A stretch of 64,000 bases of DNA from NCBI GenBank assembly GCA_019096155.1, contig JAHCVI010000002.1:1674001-1738000 (forward strand), given 5' to 3'. This document shows, in pieces, positions 1 to 10,353 of this stretch (its first letter is position 1; each line of letters begins with the position of its first letter). The position numbers and the translations under genes are program-made. The notes beneath the pieces were generated by a model. The model ran no database searches, was not told the DNA's origin, and worked only from the letters and a program-made list of their open reading frames with translations. This stretch comes from Staphylotrichum longicolle (lineage: Eukaryota > Ascomycota > Sordariomycetes > Sordariales > Chaetomiaceae).

Positions 1-394
1 GGCCGCCGAGCAGGAGGGCGACGAGAAGATTGCACTGACGGACAAGGTGGACGCGCGCATCGCCGCGTGGCGGGACGGCAAGCGGGATAACCTGCGCGCG
101 CTGCTTGGCAGCCTGGACAATGTTTTGTGGGAGGGCAGCGGGTGGAAGAAGGTTGGGCTGCACGAACTCGTGGTGGCCAACAAGGTCAAGATCATCTACA
201 TGAAGGCAATTGCCAAGACGCATCCCGATAAGGTAAGATACTCTCTGATATTTTCCAGATATGAACGATTGCTAATGAACTGGTGGTTGCAGATTGCGCA
301 GGATGCCACGACGGAGGTGCGCATGATCGCCGGGACGGTGTTTAGCACTCTGAACGAGGCGTGGGACAAATTCAAGGCCGAGAACAATATGTGA
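1..394 (+). CDS. Auxilin-type J-domain protein, 3' end (5' truncated by window edge)
   Basis: The frame is open from base 2 to a TGA at 392-394, with one 60 bp intron (233-292, GTAAGA...CAG). Exon 1 ends exactly on the HPDK motif and exon 2 continues IAQDATTEV. The sequence around LWEGSGWKKVGLHELV, then VKIIYMKAIAKTHPDK, is the C-terminal J domain of auxilin/Swa2 and cyclin-G-associated kinase. This domain recruits Hsp70 to uncoat clathrin vesicles. The protein ends shortly after NEAWDKFKAENNM, as auxilins do. The clathrin-binding and TPR/UBA parts, if present, lie left of the window. The gene converges on the E2 gene 308 bp away. Confidence 0.85.
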   Translation, partial: AAEQEGDEKIALTDKVDARIAAWRDGKRDNLRALLGSLDNVLWEGSGWKKVGLHELVVANKVKIIYMKAIAKTHPDKVRYSLIFSRYERLLMNWWLQIAQDATTEVRMIAGTVFSTLNEAWDKFKAENNM

Positions 395-702
395 CGGCCA
401 TGAAGTGACGACGAGCTGGGGTCAAGAGGGCGGAGCACGAGGCGAAGGGTACGCTTATAGAAGCTAGAACTGGCACGGGGCCCTGGAGATACACCACCAA
501 ACCCGCTTCAAGCATGAAGCTCTGGAAGTAATCCAAAATGCAGTTAGATACCCTGCTACTACCTACCGCCCCCCATGACTACCCGACAAGATGCAGAACT
601 CCCATGTCCCATACCACGCACGCCATGCAAAACGAACAGAAAACCAGAATCATGTCCCATGCGCCGCCATATTCACCCGAACCAGCCAGGGGCTCAATGA
701 AC

Positions 703-1300
703 TCAAAGCCCCAGCATGCGCCTCACGCCGTCGCGCACCTTGGCCTCGTACTCGGCGCGGCGCTCCCGCCACATCTTGGCCGCCTCGACGTTGGCCGGGC
801 TCTCGTCGTTGGGCTCGGCCAGCATGCTCATGACCGAGATGAGGATCTTCTCGACCGACTGGATGGGCGACCACCGCTCCGACGCGTGCTCGTAGTGGTT
901 CGGGTCGTCGCCGGGCGGGTGCAGGATCGAGATGCAGACCAGGCCGCTCGGGTAGACTGGACCGGGGGCAGCAGAGTTAGTTATGTGTCAGTCTTCGGAT
1001 CGGGAGGGGCGGGTGGGGGGCGGGTTATATGTTGTGAGCAAGTATGGACATACCGTTTGGGTGCCAGATCTCGCCGAGAAACTTCATCGTCGGCGGGGCG
1101 AGGGGGTAGTCCTTGGGGAAGCGCAGCTCGGCGGGGAAGATGCCGCCCTCAAAGGGCGTGCCCTCGGGCCCCTGGATCCAGGCTTCCCAGTGCAGGAGGT
1201 CGTCTTCGGAGACGGGGCCGGCGGTGATGCCCTCGGGCGGGTTGTTGGTGAGCGCGCGGTATTCCTGGAGGAGCCGGCGGTGGGCCGTTGATTGCGCCAT
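703..1300 (-). CDS. ubc7: Ubiquitin-conjugating enzyme E2, Ubc7/Ube2g2 class
   Basis: Two exons (1054-1300 and 703-956; 97 bp intron 957-1053) give 166 aa, close to yeast Ubc7 (165). The start is the ATG at 1300 (MAQSTAHRRLLQEY). The canonical E2 fold is visible: FPKDYPLAPP, then HPN, then the catalytic Cys near residue 90 in YPSGLVCISILH. The acidic insertion after it (PPGDDPNHYEHASERW) is the long loop that separates Ubc7/Ube2g2 from other E2s. These enzymes act at the ER membrane with Cue1 and Hrd1/Doa10-type ligases in ER-associated degradation. The 358 bp upstream is a divergent promoter shared with the mitochondrial gene. Confidence 0.95.
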
Positions 1301-1658
1301 CTTGGGCGGAGTTGTCTTGCGGTTTGTGTGAGTTTGCACGAGTAAGAGTGCGTTGGGTGAGTTAACGTGTGTTAAGTTTCTTGGAGAGTTGGCATGTGTT
1401 GATTGGGAAAGTTGTCCCCGTCGCATTCGGCTTCCTGGGAACGTTGGTGGGGTTGACGTCTGAAGTGGCCACTGCCGGAACGTTTGACAGGGGCCGAGGC
1501 AACCCCTGCACCAGGAAGAAGCTATGACCACCTTCGGCAGATCGGGGCCTTGGCTTTGGCTGCAAGCTGCTGCCGGATCTTTCCATCAAAAAGCTCACAG
1601 CCGAGCTTGCAACTGTCTTCTCGCAACGACAACACCCAAAACACTCAGCGCGCCAACC
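1301..1658. promoter_or_regulatory. Divergent intergenic promoter region, ubc7 / Mmc1-like
   Basis: These 358 bp separate two start codons on opposite strands, so both promoters and both 5' leaders must lie here. I see no clear TATA box or other recognisable element. Confidence 0.5.
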
Positions 1659-3689
1659 ATGCCGCCAGCATTGGCCCTCCAAAGGGCCCTGGCCCGAACC
1701 CGACGCCTGCCCACACCGCTCACAACCCCGTCAATATGCCTCTTCTGCTCTTTCTCCCCGTCTCTCCGCCCTCGCTCTTCCTCCTCCCTCCGAAGAAAAC
1801 TACCACAACCACAACGCCTCCAATCCCGAGCCCAGTCCACCACCACCACCACCACCACCACAACTCCCACACCCTCCGCCCCCCCTTCAGACCCCCCCAT
1901 TGACCTCCAACGCGCCCTCCTCTCCCTGCAAACCCACCACCCGAACTACGTCAACCTCCCCCGCCTGCAGCTCGCCCTGCGCAATCTCTCGGAGCCCCCC
2001 GGGCGCGAGTCCGTCCGCGTCGCCTTCCTCAGCACCGGTGCCGCAAACTCCGGCCCCGGCTCAACATCGACGCAGGCCACCACGAAACAGCTGCTCCGCC
2101 TCGCGCTGGCCGACCCGCTCCGCCCGGCCGACGCGTGGGAGGCGCGGCTCGCGGCGCACGATCTCGGCGCGCACGCGCTGATCGTGCGCGTGGGTGCGGC
2201 AGCTGGGAGGACGGGAGGAGGGGTGGTGGCTGGGAGTGTGCAGGGTCATGAGGAGGGAGGGGAGGGAGGCTGGGTGGGCAAGGAGCATGTGATTCCCGAG
2301 TTGCGGGTGTCGTCGCCGTTGCTGAATGGCGGGGATCTCGAGATGCTTGTCGCGGACGCCGGCGCGGCGGTGGATGCTGCTGCTGCTGTCGCTGCTGTCG
2401 CGGGGGGGAGGCAGGGCGCGGTGGACGATGCGGTGCTGGTGCCGACGGTAGATGTGGCGGCCACGACGGCGGGGCACGTGGCGGCGGTGGGGACGCCGGT
2501 GCACATGGCGCTGCTGGTGGGGGAGGGGGTGCGCGGGGCGGCGTCGATCCTGTCGCTGCCGCTCGTGGAGGGGAGGGAGGTCATCGCCGGGGCGGTCAAT
2601 TTCAGAGGGGTTGGGAAGGAGGACCTGGTGGATTGCCCGGTGGTCGGGGTCAATGTTGAGGCTGGTAGGGAGGGTCTGGAGCTTTTCCGCGCCGACGTCA
2701 AGAACGCGATCAAGTACGAGACGCTGTGGTCCGAGGCGAATGTGAGCCGGATCACGGAGTGGTTGAGGAAGAGCGCGCTGCCGAGTGGTGAGGGTACCAT
2801 GAAGCCGCCTGTCCGGAACTTGATCGACTCGCTGCTGCGGAACGCAAGGGCAGCCATCCAAGAGGAGGAGGCTCGCGATTTGTCGGCAGAACTCCATACA
2901 AAGGTCTCACCTGGCGCTGTTGCGCACCTAGATCAGGCGCTGGCGGATTGGGCACAGGGCGCCCATCAGGAGCTGCAGCAGCAGCTGGATGCTGCGTTCA
3001 CCACCCGGCCGTGGAGCAAGCTCGGCTGGTGGAAGCTGTTCTGGCGGGCCGACGACGTGGGCATGGTCACGTCGGAGATGGTAGCTCTGCGCTTCCTCCC
3101 CAGGTCAGAGCAGGGCTTGATCTATCTTTCCGGCCGTATCCAAGAAGCTGGAGTTGTCGAGGGACAGCGGGGGCAACCTCTCTACACCGGCCCAGCACTG
3201 CCTCAGCCGTCGCCAGGGGCCCATAGGCCGGACACGGTCGCAGCGACCTCGGTCAGCAACTGGCCGACGCATATCCCATTCACCAGGAGCTATCTGCAAG
3301 ACAAGACGGTCCCGGCTCTGCAAGCCCTCGCGCAGAAGCTCGTGGTGCAGTCCGCGAGCCTGGCGGGCCTGAGCACGGCCCTGCCGGGTCTTTCCTACCT
3401 CTCGGCGCTCGGGGCCTACGAGTGCGGGGCGATCGCGGCGTTAGGTATCGCGCTGAGCTTTAGGCGCCTCCAGCAGAAGTGGGATGCGGCCAGGGAGTAC
3501 TGGGAAGGGGAAGTACGCGAGGAAGGCCGCAAGGCGATCCGCGCAACAGAAGCGAGTGTTGCCGAAGTGCTTGACAGGGCGGGCAAAACCCCCGATCCTC
3601 AAGCCGACATGACGGCGCAGCTGGCGGAGCTGAGGAAGGTGGAGGAGCTGATCACGCGAGCGGAGGAGGCGCTTACACGGGTGAAGTAG
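1659..3689 (+). CDS. Mmc1-like fungal mitochondrial membrane protein
   Basis: A single exon of 676 aa. I chose the ATG at 1659 (CAACC before it, MPPALALQRALARTRR) over the open frame reaching back to 1524, because the resulting N-terminus is Arg/Ser-rich and nearly free of acidic residues like a mitochondrial presequence. The middle is poorly conserved in appearance. The C-terminal third carries WRADDVGMVTSEMVALRFLP, then a hydrophobic pair of segments at about residues 570-602 (LSYLSALGAYECGAIAALGIAL), then a charged helix with WDAAREYWEGEVREEGRKA. This arrangement matches what I remember of the fungus-specific Mmc1 family (dynamin-like, inner membrane), but the assignment is from memory. 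No GTPase P-loop is obvious. Confidence 0.6.
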   Translation: MPPALALQRALARTRRLPTPLTTPSICLFCSFSPSLRPRSSSSLRRKLPQPQRLQSRAQSTTTTTTTTTPTPSAPPSDPPIDLQRALLSLQTHHPNYVNLPRLQLALRNLSEPPGRESVRVAFLSTGAANSGPGSTSTQATTKQLLRLALADPLRPADAWEARLAAHDLGAHALIVRVGAAAGRTGGGVVAGSVQGHEEGGEGGWVGKEHVIPELRVSSPLLNGGDLEMLVADAGAAVDAAAAVAAVAGGRQGAVDDAVLVPTVDVAATTAGHVAAVGTPVHMALLVGEGVRGAASILSLPLVEGREVIAGAVNFRGVGKEDLVDCPVVGVNVEAGREGLELFRADVKNAIKYETLWSEANVSRITEWLRKSALPSGEGTMKPPVRNLIDSLLRNARAAIQEEEARDLSAELHTKVSPGAVAHLDQALADWAQGAHQELQQQLDAAFTTRPWSKLGWWKLFWRADDVGMVTSEMVALRFLPRSEQGLIYLSGRIQEAGVVEGQRGQPLYTGPALPQPSPGAHRPDTVAATSVSNWPTHIPFTRSYLQDKTVPALQALAQKLVVQSASLAGLSTALPGLSYLSALGAYECGAIAALGIALSFRRLQQKWDAAREYWEGEVREEGRKAIRATEASVAEVLDRAGKTPDPQADMTAQLAELRKVEELITRAEEALTRVK

Positions 3690-4114
3690 ACTTGGCAGGC
3701 TTTTCCTGCCGTGTATGTAACAACATGTACTTTTACATGGAGCTGTCTAGATAGAAGAGACTCATGCGTCTCGGGGCTTGGGATGAAAGCCCGGGCTTGA
3801 TCGCGGCTCGCGTCAGCCCTGAACGAACAGATGGCATATTTTGAAGAACGAGCCTTGATATATACCCTCGCGCCTCAGGGTCGACCTCATCCGTTCTGAT
3901 GTGGGGTGGTGGTGCTCTATGCGGCCTTCGGCACGGCGCCTCTCGCCTTCCCAGCCGGCCTTCCCACCAGTGCCGTCATGCCCCGTTCTTTCCTACTCTG
4001 GCTTCCCCCCGCTGTGTATGACCCCGAACGCCAAATCATGTCGCCCAAACCCGCGCGTCACACGACGAATCCCTATTAACCCAAGTGATCGATTCCCCCC
4101 AAAACGCCCAAAGT
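3690..4114. other. Convergent 3' intergenic spacer
   Basis: This spacer lies between the ends of the Mmc1-like gene and SmD3. It holds the two 3' UTRs. A short plus-strand ORF at 3901-4152 overlaps the SmD3 last exon and has no supporting features. Confidence 0.5.
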
Positions 4115-4721
4115 CTACCTCCCACCGCGACCACCCGCCCTCGCCCTGCTGACCGTGGCCCTTCCTCTGGCGAGACCAACACCCCTGCCGCGGACGTTGC
4201 GGCTGCGGAACATGGGCGCGTTCCTGTGAGACACAACAAATGTTAGTTTCATTCATCCATCTCCCTCCCCTTCCTCGTTTATTCCTTGCCGCCCCAAGAG
4301 TGGGAGGTGTGGTAAGGGGAGCCTTACCTCAACATGTCGGGCACGATGAAAAACCGCACGTGACTGCCGCGGATGTAGACCTGCTCGAGATGGCTGACGC
4401 GCCCGTCGCGGGCCGTGACGGTGATGTCCTTGAGCTGCACGTTCATGTTGTCCTCGGCTGTTTTCCACCACCGGACGTTTGTGTTAGCTGGCGTTCCATC
4501 TGTCCCAGAGTTGGGGGAGAGGAGGGCACCTTCGATCAGCTTGCCCCGGTAGGTCTGGCCGGAGGTGATTTCGAGGGTGACGATGTGGCCCTGTGTGGTT
4601 GCGCGCATGGTTAGTTTGGCTTGGGTGTGAGTGGGTTGGGGGGGAGGCTGGATGGTGCTTGGGGATTGCGCACCTGAGCCTCGTTGAGGAGCTTGATCGG
4701 GATGCCGATTGTGGACGTCAT
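4115..4721 (-). CDS. smd3: Small nuclear ribonucleoprotein Sm D3
   Basis: Four exons (4674-4721, 4530-4590, 4328-4457, 4115-4223) with introns of 83, 72 and 104 bp join in frame to 115 aa. The Sm1 motif runs from GHIVTLEITSGQTYRGKLIE through AEDNMNVQLKDITV. The Sm2 motif is YIRGSHVRFFIVPDML. The tail is Arg/Gly-rich (RGRGVGLARGRA, ending RARAGGRGGR), the usual target of symmetric arginine methylation before Sm ring assembly by SMN/PRMT5-type factors. The protein is a core ring subunit of the U1, U2, U4 and U5 snRNPs. Exon 1 encodes only 16 residues. The long minus ORF extending upstream of the ATG is a shadow. Confidence 0.96.
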
Positions 4722-5913
4722 TGCTGCGGTGGTTGTCGGGAATCTGGGTGCGGTCGAGGACGGAGGAGTTGATTCGCGACGTCGTTTTTGGTGATGGATT
4801 GGTTGGAGCGCGATGCTGCGCTGCGGTCGATTTTCCGAAGCTTGAGCAAGGCTTGGCGTTTGCTGCGGTGGTGAGGTGAGTGGACCCACTTTTGCGGATG
4901 CAGCTTCATTGGTGCTTCCAGGCCTGGGCGACTTCACTCTTTCAATCTTTCCTCCAAGCGTTCCCAATGCTGGCTCAAGCCTCACTCTTGACACTTCCTC
5001 CACACTCCGAGAGATGGCTGGACGCAAAGTCACCGTGGATTCCGCGCGGGGACTGTCGGGTTCATTACCCGAATGCGCTCCGCATACTTTCGTGTTGTCG
5101 ATTGGCTCTGATGGCTTTGATGGCTTTGACTGGGCATCGAAGCCGAACTCGCGCGTCTGAAGCTGCCGGCGTCTACGGCCCGGAGCAACCAGCGCGCGGA
5201 AGCGATGCGGTGCCGTGTCGGAAACGATGGGAGTCTGCCGCGGTTCGGCAGACTGGGTCATGTGAAAGGCGGCTTGGTTGCCGTGATAGGTGCCCGGCGT
5301 TGACGCCACAATCTCTGCTGGCACCGTTGGGCACCAAAGCCGGCCGCACCGCCGCGACATGCGGCAGCCCGCCAACCTGATAGGTTGAGTCGGGTTTTGC
5401 GGTTCTGTCCTTCTTCGCCTCCGAGGCGAATGGGTTGCAAGCCATCCGGATGTGCACCTCGAGAGTCCTCTCGAAAGCTCCGTCTGACTGTTCTCCTCTC
5501 TGTCATGGGGATTCGGCACCAGAAAGGATTGCAGCCTCCATTCCAGTTACCGATATTGCCACTGTCGCGCAGCGGGCTCTGTCTTGTCTCCATCGAGTTT
5601 CCATCTGGCCGCTCTCTATGCCATCTATTTAGATTTGCATCTGTCTCTCGCTCACCATTTTGAGCTTGGCCCTCTTGACTTCACTCCTAGATAGTAGCCG
5701 GGCACAGCTGCCCTCCCACAGCAGTCCATGTATACTGTCTCGGCCACGCAGTGACTGACAGCCTGGGTCAGTTTTGCGGCACGGATCGCCAGACCTGTTG
5801 AGACTATTTTTCTCAGGACAAAGTCTCAACGACAAGCAACTCAGGGGTAACCCACCGCCCCTTCCGCCGTCTACCAGCCCCGTACCATAGCTCCATCCCT
5901 TTTCTAATACACG
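4722..5913. other. Divergent intergenic region, smd3 / unknown gene
   Basis: A 1.2 kb spacer holding the upstream regions of two divergent genes. Several ORFs of 90-300 codons exist on both strands but overlap each other and have no recognisable domains. I see no repeat or RNA gene. Confidence 0.4.
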
Positions 5914-7130
5914 ATGCCTGCCAAGACCCGCGAATATTACCTGACGACAACCTCCAGTCGGGACTTTACCTGGTTCTTCTTTCGACCGCCGGCCGCGGCC
6001 CGGCCCTTGATGAAGAAAACGGAACCGACACCAGCGTATCGAGTCTCCAAGGCTCGCCGGGGGAAAGTACCGTCGACAAAGGAGGGCCAGAGACAAGCAC
6101 TCATGGCTCCAGCCGACGTCAAAGCAATGGCAGCGGCCAGGGCCAGGTCAGAACCGGCCAAGCCGAAGCCCAAACTGAAAAAGATAGCACCCAAGCCCAA
6201 GGAGGCCGGTCCTTGGTCAGATTGGTACGTGAGTGACGACCGTAACTACTTTTGGCGGGCGAGGCAATTCCATAATGGTACGTCAGACCAGAAGGTCCTC
6301 CTCTGCAACCTCAGACTAACATGCCGCCAGAGACATGGGACTACGAGTTTACTCCAGGCTATCAAGAACCCCCTCAACTCCTAGTTACCGCCCCCAGCAC
6401 GTCTGGCAGTGATCACAACAACCGGCCCCTGTCCCCTTCCCCAGGGAAGCCACCCGATAGTCCGAATCTCGGCCACTCTCTGGGCCCAACCTCACCCAAG
6501 AGCTCGTGGCCGACAATCATCACCACCTCCACGGGCTACCCGACCGACGACCTCTCGGCCTCCAGCAGCAGGACGCTAACCACCCTCCCCAAAGAGCTTG
6601 ACGACAGCAGCCCGCTGGGCGACCCAAGCACCGCCCTCGTCCCCTTCGCCGCCGCGACAACCCACGCCGTCCCCTCTCGCGGCAAGTCCAACGGCACCAC
6701 CAAACGGATCAGCAGCACCGGCAACAGCAGGAGACAGGTCGGCCCCGTCCTGCGCCTGCTCCAGGAATCCCGCAGCCGCAAGGGCCGGGCCAAGACCGAG
6801 ATGACAAGGTCCACCGCCAACATCACCAGCACCGCCGCCGCCGCCACCACCACCACCACCACAGCAGCCCAGCAAGGCAATCCCGGACGGGGGGCGGCGG
6901 CAGCAGCAGCAGCAACCAGCGCGGGCGCCGAGAACAATGGCAATGACGGACGGGCGCTCCCGGCGACGAACCGCGCGGCATCGGCCTTTGCGAAGAAGCT
7001 GCACGCCAAGGTCAAGTCGGAGAAGGAGCTCAAGGTGGATCCGAAGCGGCGGGTCAGGGCGTGGCTGAAGGACGTCGAGGTGGATTGGGAGCCGATTCCG
7101 TTGGATGGGCGGGGGTTTCCTATTTATTGA
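5914..7130 (+). CDS. Conserved-looking hypothetical protein
   Basis: Two exons (5914-6277 and 6331-7130; intron 6278-6330, 53 bp, GTACGT...CAG) give 387 aa. I do not recognise the family. The N-terminal 125 residues are basic and contain an aromatic block (WSDWYVSDDRNYFWRARQF) that spans into exon 2 as HNETWDYEFTPGYQ. Continuity of this block across the junction supports the intron. The middle is low-complexity Ser/Thr/Pro/Ala with Thr and Ala runs. The last 45 residues are ordered-looking and basic-aromatic (RVRAWLKDVEVDWEPIPL, ending GRGFPIY). No signal peptide or membrane segment is seen. It is probably a nuclear or cytosolic disordered protein with two conserved ends. Confidence 0.8.
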
Positions 7131-7497
7131 TGATACCCTACCCTTTTCCTCTTCTTACGTTCTTTTGTACTCTTGTGTTGTTTGGTTCGTGTTTCCTGGA
7201 CTTGTTGATACCATTCTCGTAATCTCGTGAGCGTCTGCGCGCCAGGGCGGGCGGGACATGCTCCGCGATTTCGTGTGTCCGCAGCTAGAATGTAGTGAAG
7301 AGTCTAGTCTATTGTCTACTCGAGAAATTCGTGCTAATCATGATGGGAGTAAACCGATATCGAGTCTAAAATCTTGACGTCAATCCATACTCCAAGAGTA
7401 ATCCCATGCTGCGTGAAATGCGCTACGTCCCAAACCCAACGCCTCGCCAAAAGCAAAACAATCCGAACCAAACCCACACCACCATCCGTCCCCCTAA
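7131..7497. other. Convergent 3' intergenic spacer
   Basis: A 367 bp spacer between convergent gene ends. It holds 3' UTR sequence and nothing else I can name. Confidence 0.4.
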
Positions 7498-9284
7498 TCA
7501 ATCAATTCCCGACCACTTCCCTCGCAGCCCCCGCGGCAGCCCCCTCCGCCACGCCCTCCAACGACGGCTCAATCTCCCCTGCATCTCCTTCTCCCCCTCC
7601 TCCGCCTCCTCCTTCCGACTCTCCTCACCCTTCTGCATCTCCAACTCAGTCGGCCCGGCCTTGGCTCCCAGCCCCACGACATCAATCCACACCCACGCCT
7701 CCACCTTGCCCTTGCCCCTCTCCCCCTCCAAGATCACCCCGTCCTCCTCCACCCACTCCTCCCTCCCCTTCCCATCATCGACGGCGTCACCGCCGCCCTC
7801 CACCAGATCCCCGCGCGCCGTGCCCTCCACCACGACGCCGTTCTCCCGCAGGAACTGCAGCTGGGCGCGCGCGTTGAGCCGCAGGACGCGCTCAGGCCGG
7901 TCCGACTTGAACACGCGCCGCGTCAGCCAGGGGAACAGCACGCCAAAGTCGCTCTGGTTGAGGTGCGCCGAGGACGCGACGTAGAAGAAGCGGGGCTTCT
8001 CCCACGACGCCGCCCCGCTTCCGTCTCCCGTCCCGCCGTGCTCGAAGAGGGACCCTGTAACAACGCCCTGGTTTCCCCTGCCCGTCAGGGACGCCGGGTC
8101 CGGGGAGAGGATGCGCGCCTTGGCGTGCAGGTGCTCGGTCCACTTGAAGAAGGCGGCGGATTCGACGGCCAAGAGGGCGGCGCCGCCGGGCGCGGACGGG
8201 GAGGAGTAGCAGGGCAGGGGGAGGTTGTACAGGGCCGCGGTGGAGGCGGAGTGGAGCGGGAAGCACCACATGTCGAGGAGGATGGTGGGGTTGTGGGCGG
8301 TGATCTGGCGCGCGAGGGCGGAGGATGGGGCGGGCGTGAAGAGCGGGTTGGCCATGGCGGACAGGGAAGGGGTGGAGGCGTAGAAGGTGGATTTGAGCAG
8401 CTGGACGATGGTGACGGCGCCAAAGGAGTGGCCCGAGAAGAGCACGCGGCCGGGCTCGAGGATGTCGAGGGCGTTGGCGAATTGGGCGAGGGCGGTTTTG
8501 GGAGTGCTGTGGTTGAGGTTGGAGGCGATGGTGCGGCTGTCGCCGCGGTCCAGGGCGGAGACGGCGTCGAAGATGAGGCCGAGCTCCCAGAGGCGGATGC
8601 GAATCTGCTTGTTGCGGGCTTCCCAGGTCTCGTGGTTCTGGTCGTGGGGGATGCGGACGTAGGGAACAACGTGCCGGGTGCTCTTGTGATTCTGGCTTTT
8701 AGGGTCCCGCACAACGGTGAGGGCGGCGCTGCCGTCGCGGTGTTCGGGGCAGATGACAACGACGCCGTAAGATGCCATGGATCCTGCGAGGTGGCTGTAG
8801 GCATTGCGGTTGCCGCCGAGGCCGTGGGAGAAGACCATGGTAGGCCATCTGGAGCGAGGCCTATCGGGTGGGGGTGGTAGGAGAGTGGCGTTCTTGTAGG
8901 CGGGAATCGAGGTCCAGTGAAGGTGCCGAGGGAGGAAGCTGCGTCATGTTAACAAGCTGTGTGTGAGAAGGAGAGGTTGGGCGAAAGCACATACGAGAGA
9001 ATGGAAGCCAAAGTAGACCCTGCGCCCAGGAACTGCGCATAGGCAGCGATGTGGAGGCGCTGTGGTGCCGGCAGCCATGATACCCGCTTGCCCCGAGACT
9101 CTGGCACGGCAGGGTAGAATATCCGGAACAGGACGGTCGGAATGTCTGTCGCACCGTCGGGCGCGGGGCTTGGTGACACCAGCTCGGACACGGGGATCTC
9201 GACATCAACCGTGCCGACCTTGAACGGGCCCGTGTACTCGGGGAACGAGGGTATCGGGCTGAGACTGGACGCGAAGGACGCCAT
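7498..9284 (-). CDS. Platelet-activating factor acetylhydrolase-like lipase
   Basis: Two exons (8995-9284 and 7498-8938; 56 bp intron 8939-8994) give 576 aa from the ATG at 9284. An in-frame ATG at 9314 would add 10 residues. The first AG after the donor leads to a stop, so the acceptor must be the GCAG at 8939-8940. The alpha/beta-hydrolase oxyanion motif SHGLGG is near residue 134. The nucleophile is Ser268 in GHSFG, the likely Asp is 319 in LLDMW, and the His is 422 in SAHLNQSDF, in the order and spacing of PAF-AH II (PF03403). The family cleaves short or oxidised sn-2 acyl chains from phospholipids. The Glu/Lys-rich C-terminal tail of about 60 residues is extra. Confidence 0.88.
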
Positions 9285-10353
9285 TACTATGAGATGTCCG
9301 TCTGGCAATGGCAAAAGAAGCGATAAGCGATGATGGCGTGAGTGAGAATGAGATGTGTTCAGTCCGATCTAAGAGCTACGGTGGAAAATGGCACAAGAGA
9401 AGAATGCGACCTGGGTTCGAGTCAGCTAAAGGTGAAAACAAACATCGCCATGAGAGACGATGGAAAGTGTAGCTTACACGACTGCTGCTCGCGTGCCCAA
9501 GCTGAAAAGGAGGTTCAGGGCAGAAAATTTGGCAGTTGAGAAGCGACCAACCAGCTGCCAACAAGCGGCACGGCGTCTGACTTTTGAATATTATCAAGTA
9601 GTATCGAGTATTATCGAGTATGTACAGTACACAGCACAAGGAATGTGTTGTCTTGGAAAGTGATCCTAAAAACAAAAAAGAAGGTACGAAATGCAGACAT
9701 ACCTCGGCCGAGCTGAACAGTCTCCATTTTCGCACAGCGCACCTTCTGGAGAACTCCGGTGAACCCGGGCCCGTGGAACGAGCTACGTCATCTTCATGAG
9801 GGAGCGCAATTGGCTCTTGGGCCCTGAACGCAGGCACCCCACACGCACGTCGGCACGGAGAGATAGGGTTCCTTGCCAAGAGATCTTGCGTCCTGCCCTG
9901 CGTCTGCCGCGATTCCAGATCATCCCATCTTTGGAGATCGATGGTGGTGGTAGATTGGGCACGCGACAATCCGGCGATTTCATTCATGATCTGCAACTCT
10001 GAGTGACACTTGGCCTGGTGCCGGGGCCGATAGTCACCACAGCAACCAGGCAAGGCAATTAGCAGGTATTTAGCAGGTATACGGGTCTTGGCACAGGTCG
10101 CCGCAGTCGTCGCAGCTGTCGCAATCGGCGCAATCGGCGCAACCAACGCCGCTTGGACCTTGCCGAACGTCACTGCTGGGTACCCTGCTGGGGTCACTGG
10201 GTCCCCTGCTAGACAGTGGGCACTGGCGGTCAGCAGGCCTCCACACACCAACGACACCCGCCGATAAGCTCTCGTCACCTCCACGTTTCGTCCTCTTGAC
10301 ACTATCCCAACTTCACTCCCTCCCTTCTCATCCACAGCCCGCTATTGCCCAGC
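9285..10353. other. Divergent intergenic region with short imperfect repeats
   Basis: This 1.07 kb spacer between divergent starts contains short imperfect tandem motifs: TATCGAG-type units at about 9590-9622, AGCAGGTAT twice near 10060-10080, and GCAATCGGC twice near 10122-10140. A 319-codon minus ORF covering 9376-10335 has no signature of a real protein and reads through the likely promoter of the aminopeptidase. Confidence 0.4.

Noticed and set aside
4611..5519. 302-codon minus ORF reaching into the SmD3 start
   Set aside because: It is SmD3 exon 1 with an open leader. Sm proteins have no such extension and the first intron is clear.
9395..9435. T-loop-like GGGTTCGAGTC
   Set aside because: The flanking bases do not form a T stem and no D arm or anticodon arm is found upstream.
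9376..10335. 319-codon minus ORF between the PAF-AH-like and aminopeptidase genes
   Set aside because: No domain, mixed composition, contains the repeats of the spacer and overlaps the aminopeptidase promoter.
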